In this document: positions 61,127 to 64,000 of the stretch, piece after piece
Layout: each line of letters starts with the position of its first letter
How positions within the stretch are numbered: the stretch's first letter is position 1
Source of the DNA: Neckera pumila
Lineage: Eukaryota > Streptophyta > Bryopsida > Hypnales > Neckeraceae
Assembly: GCA_963969595.1 (NCBI GenBank)
Contig: OZ018414.1
Location: forward strand, 24,411,660 to 24,475,659
DNA length: 64,000 nucleotides
Direction of reading: 5' to 3'
Program-made: the position numbers and the translations under genes
The notes under the pieces: model-generated
Databases searched by the model: none
What the model was told of the DNA's origin: nothing
Seen by the model: the letters and a program-made list of their open reading frames with translations, nothing else

Positions 61127-64000
61127 ATGGCGCTTGCCTTTGACGAGTATGGTCGTCCCTTCATAATCATCCGCGATCAGGAGACGAAGGCCCGCGTCCG
61201 TGGTCTCGACGCCCAAAAGGCCAACATCATGGCTGCCAAGGCGGTCGCCCGCGTTCTTCGCACTTCCCTCGGTCCCAACGGAATGGACAAGATGCTCCAG
61301 AGCCCTGACGGCGACGTGACGATCAGTGAGTACTCCCCGACCCCTCTTCACTGTTTTCACTCCGATCGCATTGCAGAAGAAGTGATTGCTCGCTTCACCG
61401 ATCGCCCCCTTGGCGTCATCATCTGTCTTTTTCTCCTGATATTATTATCGTTATCTATGAAGTTGTTTTAAACTACGAGGCTTATATCAAGGGGGAGGGC
61501 ATTGTTGCAATTGGTTTAGTTTCTCTTCAAATCAGCAATGTTTTCTAACGTATTGGTTACTTGCTCTTTTCGTTGCGGCGTCAACAACTCACATTTTGGG
61601 TTGTCTACTTCTGCAGCAAATGATGGGGCAACCATCCTGGAGCAAATGGAAATTGAGAATCAAATTGGGAAATTGATGGTGGAGCTTTCAAGGAGCCAAG
61701 ACTATGAAATCGGTGACGGAACAACGGGTGTTGTTGTACTTGCGGGAGCTCTACTGGAGCAAGCAGAGGTTTTACTGGAGAGAGGGATTCACCCCATCCG
61801 TGTGGCAGAGGGTTATGAAATGGCGTCTAAGCTGGCAGTGGATCACCTTACTGGCATTGGACATACTTTTGACTTCAGTCTTGACAACATTGAACCTCTT
61901 GTGCAAACATGCATGACGACGCTGTCTTCAAAAATGTGTGGATCTCCTCCCTTTGTGCTTCTTCGATCCTTTTTTGTTAGTTTTGTATAATATGATTGGA
62001 GGTATCTTTCGATGCCTTGTTCTTTGGGATTGCGCCAAATTGATGCCTGTTGCCAGGACTAACATCGTGCAGGTGAATGTGTGCTTGGAATTCGTTTAAA
62101 TTATTGTCCTTTCCTGTCTTTAGATTAATTCTTTTGACATAGATGAGAACATTTACGTTTGATTCAAAATGTGGTAGTCTGACTGGGCCTTTGTAACATC
62201 AGTTTCGTGAGCAAAAGTTTTCTACCCTGTCGGTTTATTTATTATTAACCCACCATTTCATCTTTGGTCAGTACGCTGCTTTGTTCAAATTGTTAGATGA
62301 TAAGGTCCCTTGTAGTGATATTTAAGGGAGCGTTGCTTCTATGTTCCGAATTCTCTTATGGTTTTCACAATTTCAGCTGAATTGAAACCTTAGTGTATCG
62401 TATTTCACTTTGCGTACTTCCGATTTTGTTTTGTCCCATGAACCATCTTCAGGTTTGACAATTTTGCTGTCTCTGTTTGTAGAGTGGGCCGTTGTAAGCG
62501 ACAGTTAGCAGAAATTGCAGTGAAGGCTGTCCTTGCGGTAGCTGATCTTGAAAGATCAGACGTCAATCTTGATCTTATCAAAGTGGAAGGGAAAGTTGGT
62601 GGTAGACTAGAAGATACTGAACTTGTATATGGTATAGTTGTTGATAAGGACATGAGTCATCCTCAAATGCCTAAAGAAATCAGAAACGCTAAAATTGCCA
62701 TCCTGACTTGCCCATTCGAACCCCCGAAGCCTAAGACCAAGCATAAAGTGGATATCGATTCAGTAGAGAAATTCGAGGCCTTACAAGCGGCTGAGAAGAC
62801 ATACTTTAACGAGATGGTGCAGCAGTGCAAGGTTGATTTCTCCACCAACTTCCAGCTTTTCATCAGTCTGGTCAATATTTGTAGTCTTTTATTGATTCAG
62901 TTTTTTGTCTGGTTGTCACTGGACGTATGGTTTTAATTGCTGACCGTTTTGAATATGATTAGGTTTGCCGCATTTTGACAAGCAAGAATTATAGTTTAAA
63001 TATGTTCCTCTAATATGAAGGCCATAATTATGGAATGGTGTGCAATATCCCATGACGAAGTGTTCCAGCTTTGGGGCCTAGCATCTCCAGCTTTACCTGG
63101 AAGCTACACCCAGGATGTAGTTCCGATACCGGTTTATATTTTGACTTAATCTTTCAAGGATTTTGTGTGTTACAGGACGCTGGGGCCACGCTAGTCATTT
63201 GTCAATGGGGTTTTGATGATGAAGCAAACCATCTGTTGATGCACCAAAATCTGCCAGCGGTTCGTTGGGTTGGAGGAGTAGAGCTGGAACTCATTGCCAT
63301 TGCTACAGGTGCTGAAATACTTCCGGGTTGTTTTTAAGGAATACGTTAGAGTCTATTCACATTCTCTTTACTTCTGGCTAAGCTGTGTAGTTTTATTATT
63401 TTATATTTTTATTTACGTGTGGCTTGTTGCACTCTTCCAGGTGGTCGTATTGTTCCAAGATTTAAAGAACTCACATCTGACAAGCTTGGGACGGCTGGTC
63501 TTGTGAGGGAGAAAGGTTTTGGGACTACTAAAGACCGTATGCTTTACATTGAGCAATGTGCAAATTCCAGAGCTGTCACTATATTTATTCGTGGTGGTAA
63601 GTTTTTCTTAAAATTAAGATTCCACAAGTACCAGAATCAGTTCACTTTCTTTTTTAGGTCATTGATCATGCTTAGAGTTCAGTGTCTATTTGAAGGGTGG
63701 AGGATGTTTCTCTTACATTTGAAGTGACCTTGGTTTGATATTTCTATTTAATTGTCCATGTCGTGAACAGGGAACAAAATGATGATCGAGGAAACCAAAA
63801 GGAGTTTGCATGATGCTTTGTGTGTGGCTCGTAATCTGATCCGGGACAAAGCTATCGTATATGGTGGCGGTGCTGCTGAAATTTCGTGCTCTCTGGCTGT
63901 TGAAGCTGCTGCTGACAAAATATCTGGTGTTGAGCAGGTTCAGTCATTCACTTCTGATCTGCAAGGCTCCCTAGTTGTCAGATTTGAATGCTTAGACTCT
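61127..64000 (+). CDS. CCT5: Chaperonin CCT/TRiC subunit epsilon (5' part, runs off window)
   Basis: One of eight subunits of the cytosolic group II chaperonin, which folds actin, tubulin and other proteins using ATP. Exons: 61127-61325, 61617-61935, 62483-62831, 63176-63308, 63441-63596, 63771-63937, with matching phases; 441 codons are present of about 535 usual. Seen in order: N-terminal [40 protein letters not shown] (~67-76); ATPase motif GDGTTGVVV (~99-107); [12 protein letters not shown]; apical-domain [19 protein letters not shown] and [59 protein letters not shown] (~416). No break or missing key residue. The inverted-repeat boundary falls inside exon 1, at 61183. The last exons lie beyond 64000. 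Confidence 0.96.

Larger units (their letters stand above)
48225..61183. repeat. Right arm of the ~13-kb inverted repeat
   Basis: Reverse complement of 29942-42903; see that entry for the differences found. The inner end (CCCCTTTTG at 48225) directly follows the RRP44 relic; the outer end (GATCAGGAG at 61183) lies 57 bases into the CCT5 coding sequence, which continues intact beyond it. This arm is therefore the likely donor and the left arm the copy. Confidence 0.95.

Noticed and set aside
48225..61183. The 13-kb arms as a retrotransposon or helitron
   Set aside because: The arms contain a gene promoter, a gene relic and several unrelated small elements, with no reverse transcriptase, integrase or helicase; their ends lie inside gene sequence, not at element termini.
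1..64000. tRNA, rRNA or organellar DNA
   Set aside because: I saw no tRNA-like cloverleaf with conserved B-box words and no rRNA segments; the spliced housekeeping genes fit nuclear DNA.

Overview
The window looks like nuclear DNA of a land plant. It has spliced genes of plant type (MED31, a plant autoinhibited Ca2+-ATPase, complex I PDSW/NDUFB10, CCT5) with GT..AG introns and pyrimidine-rich leaders. These sit in AT-rich intergenic DNA full of short inverted-repeat (MITE-like) elements. I cannot name the lineage; a bryophyte, lycophyte or fern would fit, but that is a guess.

Layout. 1-9.3 kb is AT-rich repeat territory: two fold-back elements (943-2743 and 2746-3413), a separate 18-bp-TIR element (4914-5764), another fold-back (6450-6943), and several elements bounded by TTAA with C-rich/G-rich ends (732-810, 1110-2025, 7769-8965). 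9313-11195 (+) is MED31, a Mediator middle-module subunit, in five coding exons. 11.2-18.4 kb has no gene I recognise but holds more TTAA-bounded elements (12370-12792, 13142-14066), a perfect 30-bp-stem hairpin (16001-16107) and a pyrimidine-rich leader region. 18469-23526 (+) is a complete P2B-type Ca2+-ATPase (nine coding exons, 1057 aa). 23.5-28.5 kb is mostly unassigned. 28488-28811 (-) is the complex I subunit NDUFB10/PDSW.

The second half is dominated by one structure: two nearly identical inverted arms of about 13 kb, 29942-42903 and 48225-61183, around a 5.3-kb spacer (42904-48224). Their mirrored features keep a constant coordinate sum (91125-91128). I noticed only three substitutions, a 1-bp indel and a 2-bp TA-repeat indel, though I did not align every base. 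The right arm runs into the intact CCT5 gene (61127 to beyond the window end) and stops inside its first coding exon. The left arm therefore carries an inverted copy of the CCT5 promoter, leader intron and first 57 coding bases, now pointing at NDUFB10. Both arms also carry a decayed EF-hand gene, a TTAA-bounded 3x tandem array, a second TTAA-bounded element, a fold-back element, a 54-bp palindrome and a 24-base G/C run.

The spacer is not empty. It begins with an old, diverged look-alike of the CCT5 upstream/leader sequence, continues with unrecognised coding-like fragments, and ends with a decayed RRP44/DIS3 exoribonuclease gene cut by the right-arm boundary. So both inner junctions fall at interpretable places, and a recent inverted duplication is more informative here than a simple repeat annotation.

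The functional genes are ordinary housekeeping genes (transcription, Ca2+ export, respiration, protein folding) and do not form a pathway together.
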